Position numbers and translations under genes: made by a program. From NCBI RefSeq assembly GCF_002019595.1, contig NZ_KV917369.1, forward strand, positions 4,942,326 to 5,006,325: DNA of 64,000 nucleotides, in the 5' to 3' direction. A model generated the notes under the pieces. It did not search any database. It had not been told where the DNA came from and saw only the letters and a program-made list of their open reading frames with translations. The stretch's first letter is position 1. Each line of letters starts with the position of its first letter. This document shows positions 52,407 to 61,900 of this stretch, in pieces. The stretch comes from Priestia abyssalis (GTDB lineage Bacteria > Bacillota > Bacilli > Bacillales > Bacillaceae_H).

Positions 52407-52480
52407 AACGAGAAAAGTCCTCTACATCTTTGCAGAAGACTTTCCTACATAAGTTCTCAATGAGAAAATATTTTTTGTCC

Positions 52481-52526
52481 CGCATTAATGGTCAGTAAGC
52501 CCCCCACTGATGGAAGTTTCCTTTAT
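52481..52526. repeat. Short copy of GATGGAAGTTTCC-tail repeat
   Basis: CGCATTAATGGTCAGTAAGC continues into CCCCACTGATGGAAGTTTCC and TTTAT. This matches 23558-23602 with few changes (GGTCAG for GGGCAG). It lies in the gene-free ccpA/ytxJ gap. Confidence 0.75.
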
Positions 52527-52730
52527 CTACGACCCACGAATAGTATGGATATATTCGTTCCATACAACGATTAGGACATATTATACCCGACTTCCATCTG
52601 ATTGTCACGCTTTAACGTAATCCATTTCAGATGGTTAAACTTTTTTGCCACTAATTCTCTTTAAATATGGCCGCTATTCGTTCTCAAAAACACTTAAAAT
52701 CAAAACAAAAATTTTAATATAACCCTAAAT

Positions 52731-53048
52731 TTAACTATGCTCATTCATCGCTTTTGATGTAATGTTCCAATGGGATGCATTCCATACTACTTCTTGATTT
52801 TTTATAATAAAAGCTTGCGGCGATTCATGTTTGATATCAAACCTCTCTGCAATGTAATTGGAAAGAGCTCTTGCTTCTTGAACGTGTAAAAAATACGAAT
52901 CGATGTCTGGATGCTCGCCGGCAAACTTAGCAAATTCGTCATATCCTGCTTTACTGATTGGACACGTAATACTATGCTTTAAAAATAGAAAATGATTTTT
53001 CTCTTGCAGTATTTTGTCAAATTGTTCAACCGTCATGATTTTTTCCAT
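52731..53048 (-). CDS. ytxJ: Monothiol bacilliredoxin-like protein YtxJ (BrxC)
   Basis: The 105-aa thioredoxin-fold protein has the monothiol motif TCPIS (Cys29) in FLKHSITCPISKAG. The YtxJ family is tied to bacillithiol metabolism and has been called BrxC, removing bacillithiol from proteins. It ends the ytxGHJ set, which in B. subtilis is a general-stress operon. A hairpin between ytxH and ytxJ (53121-53151) may lower its expression from the upstream promoter. Confidence 0.9.
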   Translation of the reverse strand: MEKIMTVEQFDKILQEKNHFLFLKHSITCPISKAGYDEFAKFAGEHPDIDSYFLHVQEARALSNYIAERFDIKHESPQAFIIKNQEVVWNASHWNITSKAMNEHS

Positions 53049-53120
53049 CTGGATCGCTCCTTGCGAATAAATAATATTGTAGCTATCATATCATCTTTAT
53101 CCTTCTTCCCACAAATTCAA

Positions 53121-53151
53121 AGGCCTCATATCTACTAATGGATACGAGGCC
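53121..53151 (-). terminator. Hairpin between ytxH and ytxJ
   Basis: GGCCTCGTATC and GATATGAGGCC pair (with G-U pairs) on the minus strand, followed by TTTGAATTTG. It may be a weak terminator or attenuator inside the ytxGHJ operon. Confidence 0.5.
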
Positions 53152-53163
53152 CAAGAACAGCAC

Positions 53164-53607
53164 TTACGGCTTCATGTTATATTCTACTTCATCAAAAGCT
53201 TTTTTTGCTTCATCCAACTTTTGTTGTATATCTTCTTTATCAGAAGAAGATGGTTGATTTTCGACTTCGTCCTCCAGCACTTGCAAGCTCGCTTCTGGTA
53301 TTTCTTCCCCCGCTTCTTCGCCTGTTTTTTTCATTTTGTTTACCAGTTGCGTAGAATGCAGCGAAATAGTATCAGAGAGCTGGACTGTTTTATCTTTTGC
53401 GGTCACAGCCAAATCTTGCCCCTTCTCCAATGCCGATTGCTTCATTTGTTCCGTTTTCAAACGAACATATGTCGCTTGGTCATTAATATCTGAGCGCAGT
53501 TCTCTTCCCGATTTGGGTGCTAATAATAAAGCGGTAGCCGCTCCCACTAAGCCGCCAATTACCGTTCCTAATAAAAAGTCTTTACTGCTTAATCCCTCTT
53601 TATTCAT
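53164..53607 (-). CDS. ytxH: General stress protein YtxH
   Basis: The 147-aa YtxH-domain protein has one membrane-like N-terminal segment (FLLGTVIGGLVGAATALLLAPKSG, about residues 10-33) with the family glycines and the LLLAPKSGRELR end. A Lys/Glu/Gln-rich helical tail follows. In B. subtilis it is a sigma-B and sigma-H dependent stress protein of unknown action. The ATG at 53607 after GAGGGG is preferred over the TTG at 53613. It is 24 bp downstream of ytxG. Confidence 0.9.
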   Translation of the reverse strand: MNKEGLSSKDFLLGTVIGGLVGAATALLLAPKSGRELRSDINDQATYVRLKTEQMKQSALEKGQDLAVTAKDKTVQLSDTISLHSTQLVNKMKKTGEEAGEEIPEASLQVLEDEVENQPSSSDKEDIQQKLDEAKKAFDEVEYNMKP

Positions 53608-53631
53608 GAACAATCCCCTCTTTCCTTATTG

Positions 53632-54111
53632 TTAAACGTACATCCTGGAACGATTCGTTCGTTCTTTTGATTGAATCGACTCCTTTTCTTTGACGTTTTG
53701 TTGCTTCCTTACCTTAATACGGTCCCAAATATCCAGAGCGACATTGCTCCATTGAACAACTTGGGCAACTGTTTCTTTATTGGACTCCACTTGGTCGGAA
53801 ACCGTTTTGGAAACAGTTTGAATGGAGTTGTTTAACCCTTGAATAGAATGACCAACAACTTTGACAGAATCTACTACCGTATTCAACGATTCTGCTTTTT
53901 TTTGAATATCATCAGCCAGTAAATTTGTTTTATGCAATAATGCTGTCGTTTCTGTTGTGATGCCTATCATTTGTTTTTCAACACCTTCAAGTGTTCCCGC
54001 CACAGAATTTAATGTGCGCTGAACAGAGCGAAGTGTATTAGAAATAGAAATAACGAGATAGAAAAAAGCAATTGCGATAACTGCTGCACTTATGTAAAGA
54101 ATGATAATCAT
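53632..54111 (-). CDS. ytxG: DUF948 general stress protein YtxG
   Basis: The 159-aa protein has one N-terminal membrane segment (about residues 2-22) and a long helical region with heptad spacing (ISNTLRSVQRTLNSVAGTLEGVEKQ and on to about 115) of the DUF948 type. The C-terminal end is basic. It is the first gene of ytxG-ytxH-ytxJ and has a good AGGAGG box. A sigma-B-like promoter lies just upstream. Confidence 0.9.
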   Translation of the reverse strand: MIIILYISAAVIAIAFFYLVISISNTLRSVQRTLNSVAGTLEGVEKQMIGITTETTALLHKTNLLADDIQKKAESLNTVVDSVKVVGHSIQGLNNSIQTVSKTVSDQVESNKETVAQVVQWSNVALDIWDRIKVRKQQNVKEKESIQSKERTNRSRMYV

Positions 54112-54142
54112 ACTGAAACCTCCTGATTGTCGTTACAAAAAG

Positions 54143-54168
54143 ATACCCGTTTTCCTTTAAAATGAAAC
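54143..54168 (-). promoter_or_regulatory. Sigma-B type promoter of ytxGHJ
   Basis: On the minus strand GTTTCA (54168-54163), a 14-bp spacer and GGGTAT (54148-54143) match the general-stress consensus GTTTAA-N13-15-GGGTAT with one change. The B. subtilis operon is known to be sigma-B controlled. Confidence 0.75.
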
Positions 54169-54477
54169 ACATGTTGCTATTGTGCCGAATTGCTCCTAGT
54201 AATGTTATTAACTTCTTTTCGGCAAGCTATAACGAAAATCCTTTTTTCTTTCATTTTGGTATGGAAATTTCCAACAGTCAAGTGTAAACACAATACCCAT
54301 ATAGAATTCCTGTCCTGCTAAAGGAAATCGTATGGCATCCGAGAGGCTCACTGAGACCATGCCATTTAATTTCCTGAATTCTCAAGGCTCGTTTCCCTTA
54401 CTTAATACAAAAAAGAAAGAATGGGTTACAATAAAGGGGCAAAGCTTGCTCATAATTAATAATTAGGAGGTAAAAAC

Positions 54478-55593
54478 ATGAAAGATTCCCGCATTGAAAA
54501 ATTGGCAAAAAATCTGATTAACTATTCGATTCGGCTGCAAAAGGGCGAAAAGGTTCTGATTGAAAATTTCGGCTTACAACGTGAACTCGTAAACGCCCTT
54601 GTCAAAGAGGCATATGCAGCCGGCGGCTATCCATTCGTCTTATTAAAAGATCATTCAGTCGACCGTGCTTTGTTGATGGGGGCACAAGAAGAACAGTTCA
54701 ACATGATGGCAGACTTCGAAGCAAATGTCATGAGTCAAATGGACGCCTATATCGGCCTTCGTTCAGGCGACAACATATTTGAGCATTCTGACGTACCAGA
54801 TACCAAAATGAAAATTCACGGCAATACCATAGGGAAAAAAGTTCATCGTGAAATCCGTGTTCCTAAAACGAAATGGGTCGTTCTTCGTTATCCAAGCAAT
54901 TCAATGGCACAATTAGCAAAAATGAGCACAGAAGCGTTTGAAGACTTCTACTTCGATGTATGCAACTTGGATTACGGTAAAATGGACAAAGCGATGAATG
55001 CATTGGTTGAATTAATGAACAAAACGGACAAAGTTCGCTTAACGGGAAAAGATACAGATTTAACATTCTCCATCAAGGACATTCCTGCCGTGAAATGCTC
55101 TGGACAAATGAATATCCCGGACGGGGAAGTGTACACGGCACCAGTAAAGAATTCGGTTAACGGGACGATTACATATAATACCGCTTCACCTTATCATGGT
55201 TTTACATTTGAAAACGTACGTTTAACCTTTAAAAATGGAAAGATTATAGAAGCAACCGCTAATGACACAGAACGAATCAATAAGATTTTCGATACGGATG
55301 AAGGGGCCCGCTACATTGGAGAATTCGCCATTGGTGTAAACCCTTTTATCCAGCATCCGATGCAAGATATTTTATTTGATGAAAAAATCGATGGCAGCTT
55401 CCATTTCACCCCAGGCGAATGTTACGAAGATGCTTATAACGGAAATCATTCTAATATCCATTGGGACATGGTAATGATTCAGCGTCCTGAGTATGGAGGC
55501 GGGGAAATTTATTTTGATGATATACTCATTCGCAAGGATGGACGTTTTATCATCCCAGAGCTCGAAGCCCTCAATCCTGAAAATTTGAAATAA
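54478..55593 (+). CDS. M29-family aminopeptidase (AmpS/PepS type)
   Basis: The 371-aa protein matches the metal-dependent M29 (thermophilic) aminopeptidases, which release N-terminal amino acids with two Co/Zn ions. Visible family motifs are GEVYTAPVKNSVNGTI near 218, GARYIGEFAIGVNPFI near 280 and HFTPGECYEDAYNGNHSNIHWDM near 305-330 (the ligand-rich region). It starts at ATG 54478 after AGGAGG. It has no orthologue at this place in B. subtilis (ytxG to murC), so it is an extra gene in an otherwise conserved block. Confidence 0.9.
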   Translation: MKDSRIEKLAKNLINYSIRLQKGEKVLIENFGLQRELVNALVKEAYAAGGYPFVLLKDHSVDRALLMGAQEEQFNMMADFEANVMSQMDAYIGLRSGDNIFEHSDVPDTKMKIHGNTIGKKVHREIRVPKTKWVVLRYPSNSMAQLAKMSTEAFEDFYFDVCNLDYGKMDKAMNALVELMNKTDKVRLTGKDTDLTFSIKDIPAVKCSGQMNIPDGEVYTAPVKNSVNGTITYNTASPYHGFTFENVRLTFKNGKIIEATANDTERINKIFDTDEGARYIGEFAIGVNPFIQHPMQDILFDEKIDGSFHFTPGECYEDAYNGNHSNIHWDMVMIQRPEYGGGEIYFDDILIRKDGRFIIPELEALNPENLK

Positions 55594-55634
55594 ACCTTTA
55601 ATCAGCAATGCTGACTAAACAGGCTATCTTATTA

Positions 55635-55674
55635 GAAAAAATGCTCCTCCCGTTTATGGGAGGAGCATTTTTTC
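55635..55674 (+). terminator. Terminator after the aminopeptidase gene
   Basis: A perfect 17-bp stem (55635-55651 with 55658-55674, core ATGCTCCTCCC) has a 6-nt loop and a T6 run in the arm. It begins 42 bp after the stop. Confidence 0.9.
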
Positions 55675-55710
55675 AATGGTAAGAACGTATAAAAATTAGG
55701 AGATGCTCCT

Positions 55711-55860
55711 CAAAATGAAGCAGTCGCCCCGCTCTTCTTATTGTCCAGCTGCGGCTCCTAATCTCTCGGCCATTTCACTCCTGCCTACGAAACCAAAAAG
55801 CGGTTTCTCAGTCAGAAGCTCCAATGTCTCTCAAGATTGAACAGTCGCCCCCACTCTTCT
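55711..55860. repeat. Dispersed Bacillus-type repeat, copy 3
   Basis: It contains GTCCAGCTGCGGCTCCTAAT, CGAAACCAAAAAGCGGTTTC, CAGAAGCTCC and AGTCGCCCCCACTCTTCTT. The end block AGTCGCCCCGCTCTTCTT occurs a second time at the left (about 55719-55739), giving a partial duplication. It ends exactly at the murC stop codon (55861-55863). Confidence 0.75.
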
Positions 55861-57159
55861 TTAAGCAAGCGTACTTTGATACAATTCTTCAAACTTCTGA
55901 ATATCGCCCGCACCCATGAATACTAAAACGGCACCTTTATGATCTTTTAATACTTCAGTGGTTTCTTCCGTGATTAACTGTGAACCATCAATTTTTCCGA
56001 TTAAATCATCAATGGATAATTTACCGTGGTTTTCACGTGCTGATCCGAAAATGTCACACAAGTAAACTTTGTCTGATTCACGTAAACTTTCCGCGAAATC
56101 TTCCAAAAAGGTTTGTGTTCTCGTAAACGTATGCGGTTGAAAAATCGCCACAATTTCACGTTCAGGATATTTTTGTCTCGCTGCAGAAATCGTTGCTTTG
56201 ATTTCGGTAGGATGGTGCGCATAATCGTCAATTAAGACTTGATCTCCTACGGTCTTTTCACTAAAGCGTCGTTTAACACCTTGATACGTTTTCAAACGCG
56301 CTTGAATAACATGGACATCAATTTCTTCATAATGGCATAAAGCAATGACGGATAGCGCATTTAAAATGTTATGGTCGCCGTATCCAGGAATTTCGAAAGA
56401 TGCGAAAAATGTATTGCGTACAAATACATCAAATGTCGTACCTGTTGTGCTTTTCACGATATTTCTTGCTTGAAAATCGTTCTCTTCATTAAAGCCGTAG
56501 TAAAGAACCGGCACTTTCGCCTGGATCTTTTGTAAGTGCTCATCATCTCCGCAAGCAATGATTCCTTTCTTTACTTGAAGAGCCATTTCTTGAAACGCAC
56601 TAAATACATCATCGATATTAGCGAAATAATCCGGATGATCGAAATCAACATTCGTCATGATCGCATAATCAGGTGTGTAGGATAAAAAGTGACGGCGATA
56701 TTCACATGCTTCAAACACGAAATATTTACTGTCTTCTACACCTTTTCCTGTGCCGTCTCCAATCAAATAAGAAGTCGGCTTTGCTCCCTGTATCACATGT
56801 GAAAGCATGCCCGTTGTGGACGTTTTCCCATGCGCTCCAGTTACGGCGATACTTGTAAAGCGTTCCATAAATTGTCCAAGGAAGCGATGATACCGAATAA
56901 CCGGAACATCCTGTTCCAATGCTGCCTGAATTTCTTCATGCGTATCTGGAAAAGCATTTCCAGCAATTACGGTCATCCCTTGCTGAATATTTTCTTTATC
57001 AAAAGGTAAAATGCGAATTCCACGTTCTTCTAACGATTTTTGAGTAAAAATCGTTTTCTCAATGTCTGAACCTTGGACATGGTAGTTCATATCATGCAGG
57101 ATTTGCGCAAGGGAGCTCATTCCCGTCCCCTTAATCCCAACAAAATGGTAAACTGTCAT
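55861..57159 (-). CDS. murC: UDP-N-acetylmuramate-L-alanine ligase
   Basis: MurC adds L-Ala to UDP-MurNAc in peptidoglycan precursor synthesis. The 432-aa Mur ligase starts MTVYHFVGIKGTGMSSLAQIL (split around 1-20), has the P-loop AVTGAHGKTSTTG near 105-117 and the YAHHPTEI motif near 290. The ATG at 57159 after GGAGG is preferred to the frame's upstream ATG. It is separated from sftA by the phosphoribosyltransferase gene; in B. subtilis murC and sftA are nearer. Confidence 0.97.
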   Translation of the reverse strand: MTVYHFVGIKGTGMSSLAQILHDMNYHVQGSDIEKTIFTQKSLEERGIRILPFDKENIQQGMTVIAGNAFPDTHEEIQAALEQDVPVIRYHRFLGQFMERFTSIAVTGAHGKTSTTGMLSHVIQGAKPTSYLIGDGTGKGVEDSKYFVFEACEYRRHFLSYTPDYAIMTNVDFDHPDYFANIDDVFSAFQEMALQVKKGIIACGDDEHLQKIQAKVPVLYYGFNEENDFQARNIVKSTTGTTFDVFVRNTFFASFEIPGYGDHNILNALSVIALCHYEEIDVHVIQARLKTYQGVKRRFSEKTVGDQVLIDDYAHHPTEIKATISAARQKYPEREIVAIFQPHTFTRTQTFLEDFAESLRESDKVYLCDIFGSARENHGKLSIDDLIGKIDGSQLITEETTEVLKDHKGAVLVFMGAGDIQKFEELYQSTLA

Positions 57160-57349
57160 ATAAAGAACCTCCAACATTCGTCTATCTGTAAGACAGTATA
57201 TGACGGTTATCTAGAATTGCTCATTTCTTACAAACCCACTCTTATGTAAGTTGCTTTTTTAGATAATGTCTGAGCATAACATTTTTTCATTATATCACTC
57301 TTTAAACGATTACACCATGGAATTTAAAGTCAGCCATATGCTTTCATCT

Positions 57350-57398
57350 CTTATTCACCGGCAGTAACATTCATCACTGAATGAAGTTTCCTTTATGA
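57350..57398. repeat. Diverged copy of GATGGAAGTTTCC-tail repeat
   Basis: CACCGGCAGTAACATTCATC is followed by ACTGAATGAAGTTTCCTTTA. The GGCAGTAA and AAGTTTCCTTTAT blocks match the family, but the middle differs (ACTGAATGAAG instead of ACTGATGGAAG). It lies in the 369-bp gap between murC and the phosphoribosyltransferase gene; nothing else is seen there. Confidence 0.65.
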
Positions 57399-57528
57399 TA
57401 TAGCTTCTCCTACCCGGTCTTTCCTTATTGCATCAGCTTGAAAAAAGTTCGTCCCATGTATCCATACAAAAGGGCAATGGAAGTTATGCAAATCCCTCAA
57501 TTGATTCATTGTCCTTTGTTTAGTTATG

Positions 57529-58617
57529 TTAAATTTCTACTTTTTCCAGGCGGGAGTTCGGACGGTATTTTCTGCCCGCTTTCGCCTGATGTTCTCCATT
57601 CAGCAATACATTATCTCCTGTAAAACCGATATGAATTTTCAACAAACTGCTGCCCACCCCATAAATATCGACAGGTGCATGTTCAGCTTCGAATTCTTGA
57701 ATGCGTTTCTCGTTAAAACCGCCGGTAACGACAATCTTCACATGTTCAAACCCTTCTTGATCCAACGCTTCTCTTAAGGCAAAAACCAGCTGAGTATTTA
57801 CACCGCGAGGATCGAATGTTCCAAGTACTTCAGGATTTCTTACAAAATATTGGTCGATCATCGTGCGCGATGTATCAATACGAACGGCTTTTAATTTATC
57901 ACCGAATTCATGTGCTACCTTTAGAGCATCTGTAATGACATCATTGTTATAATCGACCAGTACCATTAACTCATCGTCTGGAAATTTTGCATGATAAGCC
58001 CTTGTTGCCGCAACAATATCTCCGTTAAATAATTGAATAAGTGCATGAGGCATCGTTCCCATGCCTGCTTTTCCCCACCACTCATTCATCGCATGAGTGG
58101 CCTGTCCTGTCGAACCGCCAATATAGGCAGCATACCCGTCGCCGGCCTGTTGGGTAAAATGATCATCACGATCTCCCATAAAAATCACCGGTTTCTTTCC
58201 TGCGGCTTTGACCACATTGTAAACATTTGTGGCTACAGATGTTCTTCTTGCCAAAATTCCGTCAATAACGCCTTCCAAATAGCCAAAGCTTTGATAAGGC
58301 CCTTTAATCGTCAATACCGTTTCAAACGGTTTTATCTTATCTCCGTCTTTTAGAGAATGGATTTCCAGCTTCTCCGGCTCGTCAGCAAATGTTTTAATAA
58401 GAGCTATAACTTCATCCGTACCGCAAAGAACTGCATGCTCCTTTTGAAAAAACTGCATAGTGACCATATTATCCGACATAAAATCTTTTACAATTTCTCT
58501 CGTCTTTAAAAAATAAACGGCTGAAAACCAACCATCTTTTACCCGCTCATCAAATTTAAAAGTGCGATTCGTCAAACGCTTTATTTTACCTTGTAACTTG
58601 AGTTCAATTTCTTTCAT
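57529..58617 (-). CDS. Nicotinate phosphoribosyltransferase
   Basis: The enzyme converts nicotinate and PRPP to nicotinate mononucleotide for NAD salvage. The 362-aa chain is of the shorter family type, with the quinolinate-phosphoribosyltransferase-like fold: EVIALIKTFAD region, EGVIDGILARRTSVATN near 115, FMGDRDDHFTQQAGDGYAAYIGGSTGQATH (split around 148-177) and VRIDTSRTM near 245. It has no equivalent at this site in B. subtilis. A 9-bp hairpin (58719-58738) lies about 100 nt upstream in its leader. Confidence 0.88.
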   Translation of the reverse strand: MKEIELKLQGKIKRLTNRTFKFDERVKDGWFSAVYFLKTREIVKDFMSDNMVTMQFFQKEHAVLCGTDEVIALIKTFADEPEKLEIHSLKDGDKIKPFETVLTIKGPYQSFGYLEGVIDGILARRTSVATNVYNVVKAAGKKPVIFMGDRDDHFTQQAGDGYAAYIGGSTGQATHAMNEWWGKAGMGTMPHALIQLFNGDIVAATRAYHAKFPDDELMVLVDYNNDVITDALKVAHEFGDKLKAVRIDTSRTMIDQYFVRNPEVLGTFDPRGVNTQLVFALREALDQEGFEHVKIVVTGGFNEKRIQEFEAEHAPVDIYGVGSSLLKIHIGFTGDNVLLNGEHQAKAGRKYRPNSRLEKVEI

Positions 58618-58801
58618 TGCTGAAACCCCTTATTTACGAGACTAAAATTTTTTACATTATCTTTACATATAGTAAATCATTTTAAGATGGATGACAAACC
58701 TCTTTTTAGGAGAAAGGAGGAGGGAAGACCTTCCCTCCCCCCTTTTCCCTAAAGAACGGACGTCTATATAAGAGGTCATAAATTTCTTTGAAAACTATTC
58801 T

Positions 58802-58848
58802 AAAAAAAGCCGCAACGAAAAATAATCTTCATTTTCGTTGCAGCTTTT
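58802..58848 (-). terminator. Terminator after sftA
   Basis: On the minus strand AAAAGCTGCAACGAAAA and TTTTCGTTGCGGCTTTT pair around a 12-nt loop and are followed by a T run. It lies 68 bp after the sftA stop codon. Confidence 0.85.
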
Positions 58849-58915
58849 ACACAGCTGTCACTATTAATTAACTTTGCTCTTACAGTTCAGGAAATGACGA
58901 ACCAACTGAAGGACA

Positions 58916-61900
58916 TCAGAACGACGAGCCGACATTTTGCAGTTCTATCAATTCGTCTTCCGTAATTAACACGTCTCTTGGCTTACTTCCTCTCGCTTCT
59001 GAAATAATCCCTTGTCCTTCCATCATATCAATCAATCTCGCCGCGCGATTATATCCAATTCGGAAATGGCGCTGCACGCTGGAAGTCGAAGCGCCGCCTT
59101 GACTTAACACGAACTCACATGCTTCATAAAATAATTCATCTTCTTCGGAAGAAAACTGTTGCTGCCGCTGGATTAAATCGTTTTGTTCAAATAAATAATT
59201 CGGCTTCATTTGCCCCTTTACATGGCCTACCACCGCATCAATTTCTTCATCAGAAACGAAATTCCCTTGAACACGAACACTCTTTGACGAACCGTTTTCA
59301 AGAAGCAGCATATCTCCTCGGCCTAATAATTTCTCTGCCCCAGCCGTATCAATAATTGTTCGTGAGTCGACTTGGGAAGAAACAGAAAACGCGACGCGCG
59401 TCGGAACATTCGCTTTAATTAAACCAGTAATGACGTCAACCGATGGGCGCTGTGTCGCAAGCAATAAGTGAATGCCGCACGCTCTCGCCTTTTGGGCAAT
59501 ACGACAAATTGCTTCTTCAACCTCGCCAGGTGATACCATCATCAAATCGGCTAATTCATCAATGATAATAACCAAATAAGGAAGCTCTCCGCTCTTTTCT
59601 TGATGCTGCACCACCTTTTCATTGTACTTTGTAATGTCTCTGACTCCCGTATGAGCAAACAACTCATAACGGCGTTCCATCTCTTCTACTGCCCATTTCA
59701 AAGCAGCTGTTGCAGCTTTGGCGTCTGTAATGACCGGACTGACAAGATGGGGGATACCGTTATATGGAGCCAGCTCCACCATTTTGGGATCGATAAGCAT
59801 GAGCTTTACTTGATGCGGGGACGCTTTATATAGCAAGCTTACAATAATCGTATTAATACATACACTTTTCCCTGACCCTGTCGCTCCCGCTATTAATCCA
59901 TGCGGCATTTTCTTCAAGTCCGTTACAATCGGTGTGCCTGAAATATCCAACCCCAGAGCGACAGCCAACGGGGATGAATGTTCTTGAAAAGCAGGCGTGT
60001 TCAAGATTTCCTGAAGAAGTACTGCCTTACTCTCACGGTTCGGCACTTCAATACCAATTGTATTTTTCCCGGGAATCGGCGCTTCAATCCGGATGTCTCT
60101 TGCCGCCAAACTTAATTTAATATCATCGGTTAAATTCGTGATTTTATTAACTTTCACCCCAGGCTCCGGATGAACTTCAAATCTTGTAACCGTAGGCCCT
60201 TGCGTTACATTGACTACCTTAGCTCGTACGTTGAAGTTTTTTAATGTCATATCGAGCAAATCTCTCTGTTCTTCCAACCATTGGAAGTCGTCTTCTTTTT
60301 CTTGCTTGGGAACATTTAAGAGGTTCATAGACGGAAACTCATAAACTCCCTCTTTTCGCTCTACTAAAAGAGGCGATGATGGAACTGATTGTTGTAAAGG
60401 AACCGCTTCTTTTACCGTCTCTGCGCGATCTTGATTTGAAAAAGAGGTAGCAGATTGGACGTCTCTCCCCCCGACTCCGCCTTTTAAAACGTCTTTGTTG
60501 ACAGCAGTGTTCACTACGTCTTGTGAAGATCGCTGCGATAATGTCTTTTCTGCCAATCGCTGACGATCCTTTTTTAACATCATGACGTTGAATGGAACAG
60601 TGGAACGGCGCGGACGTTCTTGTTGTCCCACCTGTGAAGAGGCGGCAGAATGCGTTAATGATGGAGACTGAGAGAGTTCGTCTTCCCTTCTTTCAGAAGA
60701 TGCCATGATTTCACCGGAATTTTGTTGTTCTAGGGGCTTAATAAACGGTTTTGCTTCTGTTTGTCGTTCCGTTCCCACCCGCGGCGCTTCTTCTGTTACA
60801 GGGATGAAAGACTCTCGTTTCTCCTCTGCTGCCGCCTCACTCGTTTCCACTCGCGGCGCTTCTTCTGTTACAGGGATGAAGGACTCTCGTTTCTCCTCTG
60901 CTGCCGCCTCACTCGCTTCCACTTGCGGCGCTTCTTCTGTTACAGGGATGAAGGACTCTCGTTTCTCCTCTGCCGCCGCCGCACTCGCTTCCACTTGCGG
61001 CGCTTCTTCTGTTACAGGGATGAAGGACTCTCGTTTCTCCTCTGCCGCCTCACTCGTTTCCACCCGCGGCGCTTCTTCTGTTACAGGGATGAAGGACTCT
61101 CGTTTCTCCTCTGCCACCGCACTCGTTTCCACCCGCGGCGCTTCTTCTGTTACAGGGATGAAGGACTCTCGTTTCTCCTCTGCCGCCTCACTCGCTTCCA
61201 CTTGCGGCGCTTCTTCTGTTACAGGGATGAAGGACTCTCGTTTCCCCTCTGCCGCCGCACTCGCTTCCACTTGCGGCGCTTCTTCTGTTACAGGGATAAA
61301 CTCTGTTTCACTTCTCTCTCCCATAATCGGAGTGGTGTTAGCCGACTTGTCCGATTTCACCCATTGCTCCGGTTCTATATATTTTTCTCTCTTATTGGGC
61401 TGCTCTTTATTACTTATTAATTCAACCTCTGCAAAACGCTCTTCATACGCGGGTTGCATAGAAGGTGATTTTGGCCTCAGTGGAGACATGATTTTCTCAT
61501 ATTTATCCGCAGCTTCTTTGGTAGCTGCGGCCTCTCGACTAAATGATGACATTTGCGAACCGTTTTGGAAGCCATTAAATAAATTGGATGAAGAAGGCAG
61601 CTCAAACTCGATCGGCTCGTTATACCGCTCTTCAGAATTAAAAGCAGTACGTTGTCTAAATCCGTAAACAGGAGAAGGTACTTCGGTAGGACGGAACGGG
61701 CGCGTTCTTGTATGTTCCTCTCTTTCACTTTTCTGTGAAATTTTTGGCGGATAATAAGCCTGCTTTTGTTCGCGAATGTCCCTTGGTGAAGAAGAAGCAT
61801 GTCTTTCTCCTTGTATACTCCGCTGCAAGGAAGGAATCTGTTTTTCTTCTTGCACGCTTCGATGGCGATAGTGATTTTGCTTCTCTTCTTTTACATATTC

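Noticed and set aside
60767..61303. Possible CRISPR array because of regular spacing
   Set aside because: Units are head-to-tail coding repeats of 69-72 bp with no unique spacers, inside sftA. No cas genes are present.
60705..61667. 320-codon open frame on the plus strand, and another of 219 codons at 60761-61420
   Set aside because: Both are antisense shadows of the tandem repeat in sftA. An in-frame 69-72 bp repeat keeps other frames open. They have no RBS or recognisable domain.
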